Part shown: positions 22,904-29,456 of the stretch, piece after piece
How the letters are laid out: each line of letters starts with the position of its first letter
Position numbering within the stretch: the first letter of the stretch is position 1
NCBI GenBank assembly: GCA_040390045.1
Contig: JAZJZC010000001.1
Span: 1 to 34,674 of the forward strand
Length of the DNA stretch: 34,674 bases
From: Patescibacteria group bacterium
GTDB lineage: Bacteria > Patescibacteriota > Minisyncoccia > Phycocordibacterales > SIBU01
Direction of reading: 5' to 3'
Made by a program: the position numbers and the translations under genes
The notes under the pieces: model-generated
The model's input: only the letters and a program-made list of their open reading frames with translations
Database searches by the model: none
What the model was told of the DNA's origin: nothing

Positions 22904-23155
22904 ATGAAATTAATTATAACCTGTGATTTGTTAGTACCTGACCCTGCCACAATCGGCAAACCTCTGATTGGTCACAACCTGATCCCAGCCGGTACCCATG
23001 AGGTGGAAAGAGTTCCAAACCCCTGGCCAGCGGCAGTAGACACATTTATTGTTCTCAAGGGAACTCAAATCGGCGCTGGAGAACAATACCTGAGATCTCT
23101 TGAGGGTAAAGATTCTGCAGGTGTGACCTACAAACTGTGCGAGCTTAAAGGCTAG
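22904..23155 (+). CDS. Small soluble protein of unknown function
   Basis: This protein has 83 residues from the ATG at 22904 (MKLIITCDLLVPDPATIG). Upstream in-frame codons include a GTG at 22886, but they have a poor start context. It has no membrane helix. The sequence looks like a compact alpha/beta domain, ending GVTYKLCELKG. I recognise no family. It lies on the opposite strand inside the grpE-dnaK region, so a transcript from grpE to dnaK would run antisense through it. A weak hairpin with a T-run (23159-23167) follows. Confidence 0.6.
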   Translation: MKLIITCDLLVPDPATIGKPLIGHNLIPAGTHEVERVPNPWPAAVDTFIVLKGTQIGAGEQYLRSLEGKDSAGVTYKLCELKG

Positions 23156-23165
23156 CGCAGTTTTT

Positions 23166-23486
23166 TTATCGAGATGGAGCGCGCGTTGGTTGGCTTACAA
23201 AAAATTCTAGAGTATTGAAAAAAGGAGAAACGGCATTATAAAAAGCCTTCTTGTAGGAAATAATTGCTGGCGATTTTAGGGAATTTCCAGATAAACAATG
23301 AGAAAAGCTGGTAGCTGATAGCTTACAGCTGATAGCTTTCTGAGAAGAGATAGGACTAACAGAAAGCAGATGAACTTTAAATTCACCGTCGGATTCAACC
23401 ACAAGAAACATAGCGCGAACCTGCTCGCCAGTTTTGGTGGTAAGTATTCTTTGGACAATTTTCTGTTGTGATTTGATTGCGAGCAT
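23166..23486 (-). CDS. Small protein downstream of grpE containing a dispersed repeat
   Basis: This protein has 106 residues. The ATG follows the grpE stop directly (TAAATG), so translation is probably coupled. The first ~48 residues (QQKIVQRILTTKTGEQVRAM and FLVVESDGEFKVHLLSV) look like a normal small domain. Residues about 49-62 (KAISCKLSATSFSH) are encoded by the AGCTGATAGC repeat that also occurs between ftsW and mraY. The tail (FFNTLEFFVSQPTRAPSR) follows. Function is unknown. The repeat may be an in-frame insertion, or the frame may be partly fortuitous. Confidence 0.55.
   Translation of the reverse strand: MLAIKSQQKIVQRILTTKTGEQVRAMFLVVESDGEFKVHLLSVSPISSQKAISCKLSATSFSHCLSGNSLKSPAIISYKKAFYNAVSPFFNTLEFFVSQPTRAPSR
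23305..23340. repeat. Dispersed AGCTGATAGCTTACAGC repeat, copy 2
   Basis: It contains the exact inverse of 9985-10005 at 23320-23340 plus a second tandem AGCTGATAGC word. It lies inside the reading frame at 23166-23486. Confidence 0.7.
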
Positions 23487-24074
23487 TTATTTTTTACTCT
23501 CTCCTACAACAACTTTTGGAGCCTTAATTACTCTTCCATTGAACGAATACCCAACGTTGTTGACCGCCACAATTTTCTGATTTTGTTTTTCTTCAGTAAC
23601 TTCCTTAAATTCTACTGCTTCATGAAGGGTCGGGTCAAACGTATCGCCTAGCGGGTTTAATTCTTTGAGACCATTACCTTCCAAAATTCCTTTAAGTTGG
23701 CTGGCTATGTATTCAACTCCAACTCTCCAGTTCTTATCAACCTTCTCCCAGGCTTCTTTGTTACTAAAAGCCATATTAAAACTTTCAAGAACCGGTAAAA
23801 TTTCGGTAATTAAATTTTCCGCAGCATATTTTCTGAAACGATCATTGTCTTCTTGATCGCGCTTGCGGGCATTTTGAAATTCGGCGGTTCCGCGTTGCCA
23901 CTTGTCGAGATATTCTTGTTTTTCTTTCAAAGCGACAGCCAATTTCTCTTTCAAATCAGCAACAACTTCAGATTCTGACTTACCGAAGCCAGCTTTTTTT
24001 GGTGCAGCATTTTCCGCTCCTTCCGGATCGGTTTCGTACTTAATATCGTCTTCGTTTTGAGGTTCGTTTGACAT
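23487..24074 (-). CDS. grpE: Nucleotide exchange factor GrpE
   Basis: This protein has 195 residues. A disordered acidic N-terminus (about 1-38) leads to the long dimerisation helix (ELKEKL-type heptads, KQEYLDKWQRGTAEFQNARK) and then to the compact beta domain with GDTFDPTLHEAVE and the C-terminal GYSFNGRVIKAPKVVVGE, all typical GrpE. It exchanges ADP on DnaK. It has its own extended -10 promoter, which overlaps the divergent promoter of the 24159 gene. No CIRCE repeat is seen. Confidence 0.97.
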   Translation of the reverse strand: MSNEPQNEDDIKYETDPEGAENAAPKKAGFGKSESEVVADLKEKLAVALKEKQEYLDKWQRGTAEFQNARKRDQEDNDRFRKYAAENLITEILPVLESFNMAFSNKEAWEKVDKNWRVGVEYIASQLKGILEGNGLKELNPLGDTFDPTLHEAVEFKEVTEEKQNQKIVAVNNVGYSFNGRVIKAPKVVVGESKK

Positions 24075-24086
24075 AAAATCGTGAAT

Positions 24087-24134
24087 TTGACCGATTACAA
24101 CAATGATGTTAGCATAATTTTAGATCGTTTGCAA
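24087..24134. promoter_or_regulatory. Overlapping divergent promoters of grpE (minus) and the 24159 gene (plus)
   Basis: Minus: TTGCAA (24134-24129), 17 bases ending TGC, TAACAT (24111-24106). Plus: TTGACC (24087-24092), 17 bases with TG before the -10, TAGCAT (24110-24115). The two -10 boxes share two bases, so simultaneous open complexes are unlikely and the genes may be reciprocally expressed. Confidence 0.65.
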
Positions 24135-24158
24135 GAAAAAGACTGAAAGATCCACGAC

Positions 24159-24644
24159 ATGAAAAGCAAAACGCTTAGATGGAGCCTTGCCCTGATCCTG
24201 ATGGCGAGTTTTGTTGCCGTAACCAGTTTGCCAGGATGGTTTGATGTTCCCTACTGGCCATTTGGGATTGTTGGAACGTTCGTTGCCCTAGGAGTATTGG
24301 TGCTTTGGAGCGCTATTCCAAATGGAGCGTCGCGACCGGAAAGTGAACTACCCGTCGGAAAAGTTCTCAACGTCTTTATGAGTATGAGAAGTGGCTCCCA
24401 CCACTATGTGGGTTTATACCACTTATCAGCTATTGGTATTTTCCATGAATTTTGGCATTTCGGGCATCTTCCAGTTGACGTAGTGGCTGGAAGCAAAATC
24501 GTATACCTTGACGACCCTCACCTATACCTCAAAGACTGGGCCGACCAGAAGGTGGTCATGATCCTCTCTGAAAAGGGGCGAGCGAGAGCAAAAGAGGAAA
24601 CTGCTACCGTAGATGGACGGAAAATTTCAAGGCTGGCAACTTAA
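24159..24644 (+). CDS. Two-helix membrane protein of unknown function
   Basis: This protein has 161 residues. Two N-terminal membrane segments (residues about 7-24 and 33-51, with WFDVPYWPFG between them) are followed by a soluble domain containing RSGSHHYVGLYHLSAIGIFH, FWHFGH and a basic, charged C-terminus. The several His residues (SHHY, IFHEFWHFGH) might bind metal, but no known motif is met. It is a single-gene unit with its own promoter and a strong terminator 13 bases after the stop, divergent from grpE. Confidence 0.7.
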   Translation: MKSKTLRWSLALILMASFVAVTSLPGWFDVPYWPFGIVGTFVALGVLVLWSAIPNGASRPESELPVGKVLNVFMSMRSGSHHYVGLYHLSAIGIFHEFWHFGHLPVDVVAGSKIVYLDDPHLYLKDWADQKVVMILSEKGRARAKEETATVDGRKISRLAT

Positions 24645-24656
24645 GTTACGTTTCTC

Positions 24657-24688
24657 AACCGCGAGCAGTCTCCTGCTCGCGGTTTTTT
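24657..24688 (+). terminator. Intrinsic terminator of the 24159 gene
   Basis: A perfect 12-bp stem AACCGCGAGCAG/CTGCTCGCGGTT (24657-24668 with 24673-24684, loop TCTC) is followed by TTTT. Confidence 0.9.
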
Positions 24689-24744
24689 ATTTATCGCTTA
24701 GTCCATTTTCGACGCTCCGCTCCTTGGAAACCTCGTCTACAGAT

Positions 24745-24974
24745 GCCTATCACGACCGATAGGCCAGGTTTTCCAACAATCTGCCTGTCACTGATCTTTT
24801 CCTGCTGGAAAAGTCAGCGACCCCTCCTCGCGCCGCCGCGCTCCGGCCTTGCATATGTGCCCCGCACATATTCACTCCACGGGAAAACCGGAGTTTTCCT
24901 TACAGGAACTGTACACCTTTCACATTCTGCAGACAGAACGTTCAAGGTCTTGCAGAAGCGAAAACTTTCGCTTC
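24745..24974. repeat. Hairpin array between convergent transcripts
   Basis: Successive stems: GCCTATC/GATAGGC (24745-24764); CTTTTCC/GGAAAAG with loop TGCT (24791-24817 with outer CTGA/TCAG); ATATGTGC/GCACATAT (24853-24871); GGAAAA/TTTTCC (24882-24899); TACAG/CTGTA (24901-24913); TTCTGCAGAC with GTCTTGCAGAA (24925-24957, one bulge); GAAGCGAAA/TTTCGCTTC (24955-24974). The 384-base gap 24660-25043 holds no gene I can support and is more G+C rich than its surroundings. Confidence 0.6.
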
Positions 24975-25014
24975 TTCACCCGACCCCTTTCTCACTCCTC
25001 AGTGAAGCAAGCAG

Positions 25015-25042
25015 AAAAAAATCCCCAAAAGGGGATTTTTTT
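25015..25042 (-). terminator. Terminator of the infA-rpsI operon
   Basis: A 12-bp stem, AAAAAAATCCCC with GGGGATTTTTTT (loop AAAA), is symmetrical enough to work in both directions. It lies immediately after the rpsI stop codon. Confidence 0.9.
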
Positions 25043-25043
25043 C

Positions 25044-25451
25044 TTATCGCTTGCTCCACTGAGGAGCCTTTCTTGCTTTCTTAAGACCGAATTTGCGGCG
25101 TTCTTTCATGCGAGGATCTCGTTTGAGGAAACCAGCGCGTTTTACTTGCTTTCGGAGTTCCGCATCGTAGATGATAAGCGCGCGAGCAACACCGTGGCGA
25201 AGCGCCTCGGCTTGGCCGTTGATACCTCCACCGATAATTTTTGCTGTAACTTTAAATTTTTGAACGAGCTTTGTTTCAGTAAAGGCTTCAACAGCAACGT
25301 GTCGAAGTTGAGCGGTTGTAAAATAAACATCAACATCCTTGTCGTTTACGACACAAGAACTTTTTGCGGCTGGAGTAATGCGAACACGCGCGATCGCGGT
25401 TTTGCGTCGTCCGACAGTTTCTATGTATCTCTGTTTTTCTTCCGTAACCAT
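25044..25451 (-). CDS. rpsI: 30S ribosomal protein S9 (uS9)
   Basis: This 135-residue protein is the normal length. YIETVGRRKTAIARVRI near the N-terminus and the C-terminal DPRMKERRKFGLKKARKAPQWSKR are diagnostic; the basic tail ends in SKR, which reaches P-site tRNA in the ribosome. It is the last gene of the ribosomal operon, 10 bases after rplM. Confidence 0.98.
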   Translation of the reverse strand: MVTEEKQRYIETVGRRKTAIARVRITPAAKSSCVVNDKDVDVYFTTAQLRHVAVEAFTETKLVQKFKVTAKIIGGGINGQAEALRHGVARALIIYDAELRKQVKRAGFLKRDPRMKERRKFGLKKARKAPQWSKR

Positions 25452-25461
25452 AATTGTATGT

Positions 25462-25806
25462 TTACTCTTTGACTGTTAAATTCTTCATGATAATCGGTCG
25501 CAATTTGTTCGAAGGAATCATTCCGTACACTGCAAGTTTGAAAATTTCTGCGTACCCTTTTTGCTCAATGACATTTTTCATTGATGGAGCCTTGAGACCA
25601 CCTGGGTATCCAGAATATCTGACGTACTTCTTTTGCAATAATCGCTTTTCGTTAATATCAGCTTTTGATGCGTTAACGATTTCTACCGTACCTCCTGAAA
25701 CTTTATTGCGAACAAACTCAGGATTATTTTTCCCAATAAGATAGATGGCCGCCTCGCTGGCAACTCGTCCCAATTTTTTTCCTTTTGCGTCGATTGTGTA
25801 ATTCAT
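25462..25806 (-). CDS. rplM: 50S ribosomal protein L13 (uL13)
   Basis: This protein has 114 residues from the ATG at 25806 (MNYTIDAKGKKLGRVASEAA). An upstream in-frame ATG would add seven residues (MNLFNIF) but would overlap the end of rplQ and lacks support. It is shorter than the ~142 residues of E. coli L13 at both ends, yet contains the core segments YVRYSGYPGGLKAPSM and AVYGMIPSNKLRP. It pairs with rpsI as usual. Confidence 0.95.
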   Translation of the reverse strand: MNYTIDAKGKKLGRVASEAAIYLIGKNNPEFVRNKVSGGTVEIVNASKADINEKRLLQKKYVRYSGYPGGLKAPSMKNVIEQKGYAEIFKLAVYGMIPSNKLRPIIMKNLTVKE

Positions 25807-25813
25807 AAAAATA

Positions 25814-26164
25814 TTAAACAAATTCAATTACGGCCATCGCTGCTCCATCACTCAATCGGCGAGGCAACTTTATGATTCGGGTATACCCTCCTGCGCGCTT
25901 TTCGTATTTTGGTGCCAAGTTTTTCATCAATTCCTCTGCTCCTCGTTCAACTCCCAATCGAGAAATCAAAAGTCGGTGAGAAGCAGGAGTTTTCATTTTT
26001 GCTTTTGTGACCAATTTTTCAACAAACGGTCGAATTTCCTTAGCTTTGGCTTCGGTGGTGGTAATTTTTTTCTTCATCACAAGAGAAAGAGCGAGCGATT
26101 TAATGAGCGCGCTTCGCTTGCCTGTTTTTAGTCCGAATGTTCTTCCTGCTTTGTGGTGTTTCAT
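25814..26164 (-). CDS. rplQ: 50S ribosomal protein L17 (bL17)
   Basis: This 116-residue protein has the family opening MKHHKAGRTFGLKTGKRSAL and the core ITTTEAKAKEIRPFVEKLVT. It is the typical small bacterial form, ending without the long tail some bacteria have. It follows rpoA across a gap of 116 bases that is filled by a palindromic repeat, and precedes rplM by 7 bases. Confidence 0.97.
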   Translation of the reverse strand: MKHHKAGRTFGLKTGKRSALIKSLALSLVMKKKITTTEAKAKEIRPFVEKLVTKAKMKTPASHRLLISRLGVERGAEELMKNLAPKYEKRAGGYTRIIKLPRRLSDGAAMAVIEFV

Positions 26165-26174
26165 AAGATTTATA

Positions 26175-26275
26175 TACTAATCAGCGAATTTATACGAATC
26201 TACTAATAACTACTAATTCTTGGATTGTAACATTCGCAGTTATTCGTAGCATTAGTATCATTCGCATATTGGTAT
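26175..26275. repeat. ACTAATA/ACGAAT palindromic element, copy 1 (rpoA-rplQ gap)
   Basis: An imperfect ~100-base inverted repeat made of ACTAAT, ACGAAT and their complements ATTAGT, ATTCG. The 22 bases at 26193-26214 (start ATACGAATC) are the exact reverse complement of bases in the 3' half of copy 2 (31031-31052). Both copies end ATTAGTAT..ATTGGTAT. Confidence 0.75.
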
Positions 26276-26280
26276 GAGAA

Positions 26281-27249
26281 TTACTTCAGAGTAATTCCAA
26301 AATTACCCAACACTTTCTTGATCTCCTGAACGCCCTTGCTTCCGAGTCCATCGATGTCAAGAATGTCTTCTTCTTTCTTGCGGGCCAAACCTCCAAGAGT
26401 TCGAATGTTGGCGTTGGCCAAGGCGTTTGCAGTTCGAGGAGAAAGATTCAAAGTCTCTACACGAGTTTTCAAAAATTCAGGATCAACATCTTTCTTTCCA
26501 CCCATTTCAGATTCCATTTTGTCAGAATCTTCGCTTCCAGATTTCAGATCGATTTCCTCTTCCTTAAAACCGACAATGGCTTTAAGTTGTGAGATCATAG
26601 TTTGAATTGATTTCTCCAAAGCTTCTTTAGGAAGAATGGTTCCATCAGTTTCAATGAAAATTTGCAAACGATTGAAATCAGTTCGGTTACCTACGCGCAT
26701 GTTTTCCACTTCGTAATTAACGCGTCGAATTGGAGTGAACACGGCATCAAGAGAAATTTCGCCGATGTTAACGCGTTCCTTCTGGATAATTTCTTTTGGA
26801 ACATATCCTAAACCTTTCTCAACACGAATCTCAATATCGAGTTCAGTATTTTTGTCAGTGATGCTGGCAATGTGAAGATCAGAATTTAAAATTGTTGCTT
26901 GGCCTGGGCATTCAATGTCAGCCGCGGTTACTTCCTTGATACCTTTGACTTTCAATCTCAAAGTTTGAGGTTCATCTGTCGTCAATGAAATTCTTACTTT
27001 CTTCAAGTTAAGAATCATCATAATGACATCTTCCTTGATGCCAGCGATAGTAGAAAATTCATGACTAACACCCGCGATTTTAACTCCGGTGATTGCGGCG
27101 CCAGGCAATGAGGAAAGAATAATTCTTCGCAAAGAGTTACCCAACGTGTGGCCGTAGCCAGGATAGAGACCATCAATTTCGTAAATTCCCGTGAAGTTTT
27201 CTTCGGAAACTATTTTTGGCTTCGATGGCAATACAATTGAATTTTCCAT
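26281..27249 (-). CDS. rpoA: DNA-directed RNA polymerase subunit alpha
   Basis: This protein has 322 residues. The N-terminal assembly domain contains GYGHTLGNSLRRIILSSLPG, the invariant alpha signature. The C-terminal domain (residues about 255-322: LNLSPRTANALANANI, then DIDGLGSKGVQEIKKVL) carries the helix-hairpin-helix that binds UP elements and activators. The linker contains a stretch of charged and small residues (SGSEDSDKMESEMGGKKD). It stands in its usual place between rpsD and rplQ. Confidence 0.98.
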   Translation of the reverse strand: MENSIVLPSKPKIVSEENFTGIYEIDGLYPGYGHTLGNSLRRIILSSLPGAAITGVKIAGVSHEFSTIAGIKEDVIMMILNLKKVRISLTTDEPQTLRLKVKGIKEVTAADIECPGQATILNSDLHIASITDKNTELDIEIRVEKGLGYVPKEIIQKERVNIGEISLDAVFTPIRRVNYEVENMRVGNRTDFNRLQIFIETDGTILPKEALEKSIQTMISQLKAIVGFKEEEIDLKSGSEDSDKMESEMGGKKDVDPEFLKTRVETLNLSPRTANALANANIRTLGGLARKKEEDILDIDGLGSKGVQEIKKVLGNFGITLK

Positions 27250-27340
27250 GATATTTATTATGTGTTAGACCTAGTGGTATTTAATAAATTACAAAGCAAA
27301 ACTATACATTATTTTTAATAAAAAAGCAAATTTTAGTTGG

Positions 27341-27949
27341 TTATCTGCGGTAAAATTCCAAAACGGTCGCGATGTCAAACAAAAGTTCAGATTTTACAAG
27401 CTTTGGCTTTCCCTGGACGGTTCCAGACATCTTTTCAACATTAAATGAGAGCCATGATGGGGTTGTTGCGTCTTTCATTTTTTCTGCGAGGTTCGCAAAA
27501 AGAGCTTTCTTGGCACTTCCCTCTCGAATCTTTATAACATCACCGACTTTGACACTATATGAAGGGATGGTGATGCGGAAATCTTTTATAACAATATGAC
27601 CGTGAGATACCATTTGTCGTGCAGCCTGGCGAGTAGGGGCAAGGTGCATTCGGTACACAACATTGTCCAATCGAGTCTCGAGTTTTTCGTACAAAAGTTC
27701 GTCAGTTTTTACATCTTTCTTTTTCAAAACTTCTTCAGCGTATTTTGCAAATTGTCGTTCGCCAACGCCGTAGTTGTATCGAGCTTTTTGCTTTTCCAAA
27801 AGTTGAATTCCGAATTCACTTCGCGCGCGAGGACGAGTTTTAACTTGAACTCGGCGTCCTTCACGTAGGGCAAATTTCTGGGTCTGTGTTTTTTCAAACA
27901 GGCCAGTTCCCAGTCGACGTGCTAATTTATACTTTGGTTTGTTTATCAT
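27341..27949 (-). CDS. rpsD: 30S ribosomal protein S4 (uS4)
   Basis: This protein has 202 residues. The S4 RNA-binding domain is clear (ETRLDNVVYRMHLAPTRQAA and QMVSHGHIVI, residues about 92-125). The N-terminal part has no cysteines, so it is the zinc-free form. S4 is a primary binder of 16S rRNA and an assembly initiator, and in many bacteria represses its own operon. It follows rpsK after an 87-base gap filled by a telomere-like palindrome. Confidence 0.97.
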   Translation of the reverse strand: MINKPKYKLARRLGTGLFEKTQTQKFALREGRRVQVKTRPRARSEFGIQLLEKQKARYNYGVGERQFAKYAEEVLKKKDVKTDELLYEKLETRLDNVVYRMHLAPTRQAARQMVSHGHIVIKDFRITIPSYSVKVGDVIKIREGSAKKALFANLAEKMKDATTPSWLSFNVEKMSGTVQGKPKLVKSELLFDIATVLEFYRR

Positions 27950-27961
27950 AAATTTAAATTC

Positions 27962-28030
27962 AGGGTTTAGGGTAGAGGGTTTAGAAAAATAATTTTGATT
28001 TTCTGACTATACCCTAACCCCTTTACCCTT
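27962..28030. repeat. GGGTTTAGGGTA palindromic word repeat (rpsD-rpsK gap)
   Basis: AGGGTTTAGGGTAGAGGGTT on the left is answered on the right by TACCCTAACCCCTTTACCC, with AGAAAA/TTTTCT inside. The local word GGGTTTAG is not used by the other gaps. Confidence 0.65.
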
Positions 28031-28036
28031 CTTGTT

Positions 28037-28468
28037 TTATACTCTCCTTGGTTTTGGTGGTCTTGGGCCATTGTGTGGCACAGGGGTTGTATCTTTAACT
28101 CCCAAAAGATTGATACCTTTTGAAATAAACCCGCGGATTGAAGATTCTCGTCCAGAACCAACTCCTCGGACAACAACTGAGACTTCTTTCATACCCATGG
28201 TTGCGGCCTTGAGAGCCAAAGTTTCTCCTACTTTTGCGGCGGCAAAAGGAGTTCCTTTTTTTGCACCCTTAAATCCGAGAGATCCACTTGAAGACCATGC
28301 GAGCGCATCGCCTTTTGGACTGGTGAGAAGTAGCAAAGTGTTATTGAAAGTTGATTGCACGTACAAAATACCGGACTCAACCTTTTTCTTAGAAGAGGCT
28401 TGAGCCGCAGGAGCTGCTTCTCCCTCTTTCTTTTTTTCATCAGTTTTTACGATGCGTTTTTTTCCCAT
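28037..28468 (-). CDS. rpsK: 30S ribosomal protein S11 (uS11)
   Basis: This protein has 143 residues. A lysine- and alanine-rich N-terminal extension (residues 1-32) precedes the conserved core GILYVQSTFNNTLLLLTSPKG. The C-terminal part with VVVRGVGSGRESSIRGF and VKDTTPVPHNGPRPPKPRRV is diagnostic. S11 lines the platform near the E-site and mRNA exit. The ~15-residue extra N-terminus is unusual compared with E. coli (129 residues). Confidence 0.97.
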   Translation of the reverse strand: MGKKRIVKTDEKKKEGEAAPAAQASSKKKVESGILYVQSTFNNTLLLLTSPKGDALAWSSSGSLGFKGAKKGTPFAAAKVGETLALKAATMGMKEVSVVVRGVGSGRESSIRGFISKGINLLGVKDTTPVPHNGPRPPKPRRV

Positions 28469-28475
28469 GTAAGTT

Positions 28476-28559
28476 TAGTTGTAAGTTGTCAGATTTAAGA
28501 TTTAAGGAAGAGGATTTTTTAATTTTTCTTACTTTAATCTTTCAACTTAAATCTTTAAT
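28476..28559. repeat. TTTAAGATT palindromic word repeat (rpsK-rpsM gap)
   Basis: CAGATTTAAGATTTAAGG on the left is answered by CTTTAATCTTTCAACTTAAATCT-type words on the right, with a T-rich centre. The same word occurs upstream of dnaJ (about 19939-19960). Confidence 0.65.
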
Positions 28560-28940
28560 CTATTTTTTGTCTACCGCTCTTCGTCCGGTTCCCATGGTTT
28601 TTCGTGTGTTTCCACGTCGGGTGCGGGAATTGGTCTTGGTTCGCTGACCTCTTGAAGGTAACCCTCGGAGATGTCGGATGCCGCGGTAGGCTTTGATATC
28701 TTTCAATCGTTTGATATTACCGGAAACCTGGCGTTTCAAATCGCCTTCAATTTTGTAGGCTTCAACAATTTTTCGAATAGCATTTTCCTCCTCCACGCTC
28801 AATTCTTTAGGCTTTCGGCCAATATCAATTGAGGTTTTATTCAAAATTTCAATCGCGCGAGAGCGACCAATACCGTATAGGCAGGTTAGTGCAACTTCGA
28901 GTCTTTTATTGTCTGGAATGGTGATACCTAAAATTCGCAT
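28560..28940 (-). CDS. rpsM: 30S ribosomal protein S13 (uS13)
   Basis: This protein has 126 residues and opens MRILGITIPDNKRLEVALTC. The conserved segment is YRGIRHLRGLPSRGQRTKTN with the basic tail TRRGNTRKTMGTGRRAVDKK. S13 sits in the head of the small subunit and contacts P-site tRNA and the large subunit. It lies between rpmJ and rpsK in the order common to bacteria. Confidence 0.98.
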   Translation of the reverse strand: MRILGITIPDNKRLEVALTCLYGIGRSRAIEILNKTSIDIGRKPKELSVEEENAIRKIVEAYKIEGDLKRQVSGNIKRLKDIKAYRGIRHLRGLPSRGQRTKTNSRTRRGNTRKTMGTGRRAVDKK

Positions 28941-29009
28941 GTGATGCTTTGGTTTTTAAACAAACAGTGCAGAGTAGCGTATCAAATTGGGGTTAAAATG
29001 TAAAGGAGA

Positions 29010-29100
29010 TGGGCACGTAACATGGAACATGTAGCCTGGAGCAGAAGACGGAGACTATTTCCGCCATGTTTCGTGTTCCATGCTTTATGCTCCATGCTCT
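29010..29100. repeat. CATGGAACATG palindromic word repeat (rpmJ-rpsM gap)
   Basis: AACATGGAACATGTAG (plus strand, about 29020-29036) is answered by CCATGTTTCGTGTTCCATGC and TTATGCTCCATGCTC (29063-29098). The words differ from those in the neighbouring gaps, but the architecture is the same. Confidence 0.65.
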
Positions 29101-29217
29101 CTAGCCTTGTCTCTGCTTATGGCGAGGATTGGCAGTACACACAACATACACATGTCCCTTGCGGCGGACAGTTTTACATTTTGGACATATTTTTTTTACC
29201 GAGGCTTTGACGTGCAT
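29101..29217 (-). CDS. rpmJ: 50S ribosomal protein L36 (bL36)
   Basis: This 38-residue protein is [20 protein letters not shown] followed by [18 protein letters not shown]. The zinc ligands C-x2-C (11, 14), C27 and H33 fit the zinc-binding C+ type of L36. It lies in the standard place directly after infA (17-base gap). A common variant begins MKVRSSVK; this one begins MHVKASVK. Confidence 0.96.
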   Translation of the reverse strand: MHVKASVKKICPKCKTVRRKGHVYVVCTANPRHKQRQG

Positions 29218-29234
29218 AGTATTTAAAACAGTTT

Positions 29235-29456
29235 TTACAATCTTTTAATAATTCTGCCCTTTCCTCCATACGGCTCAAGTTCAACGGTGACTTTGTCGCC
29301 AACCAAAACTCTGATTCGGTGAAGTCTCATTTTTCCGGCAAGATAACATAGTAATTCTTCTTCTACGTTATCAAGTTTAACTTTAAAGAACGTATTTGGT
29401 AGAGCTTCTACTACGACTCCAAATACTGCTACCGGTTTTTTTTGTTGATTATCCAT
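29235..29456 (-). CDS. infA: Translation initiation factor IF-1
   Basis: This protein has 73 residues from the ATG at 29456 ([15 protein letters not shown]). An in-frame ATG at 29474 would add MKFHYG, but those codons belong to the leader element. The single OB-fold shows [35 protein letters not shown] and the closing [11 protein letters not shown]. The usual opening MAKKE-x-I-E-x-x-G is replaced. IF-1 blocks the A-site during initiation. The start codon lies inside the 3' arm of the upstream hairpin. Confidence 0.96.
   Translation of the reverse strand: MDNQQKKPVAVFGVVVEALPNTFFKVKLDNVEEELLCYLAGKMRLHRIRVLVGDKVTVELEPYGGKGRIIKRL

Noticed and set aside
24075-24158. CIRCE (HrcA) operator in front of grpE
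   Set aside because: No TTAGCACTC-N9-GAGTGCTAA repeat is present; TTAGCATAA is part of the overlapping -10 boxes.
24745-24974. Integron attC array
   Set aside because: The hairpins are close together, lack the RYYYAAC/GTTRRRY core sites, carry no cassette genes, and no integrase is near.
24743-25084. Open frame of 113 codons across the hairpin array (plus strand)
   Set aside because: It is made of palindromes, crosses the rpsI terminator and runs into rpsI antisense. There is no ribosome binding site or family signal.
27962-28030. CRISPR array or tandem repeat array in the ribosomal operon gaps
   Set aside because: The words are short, irregular and in both orientations, with no constant repeat-spacer spacing and no cas genes.
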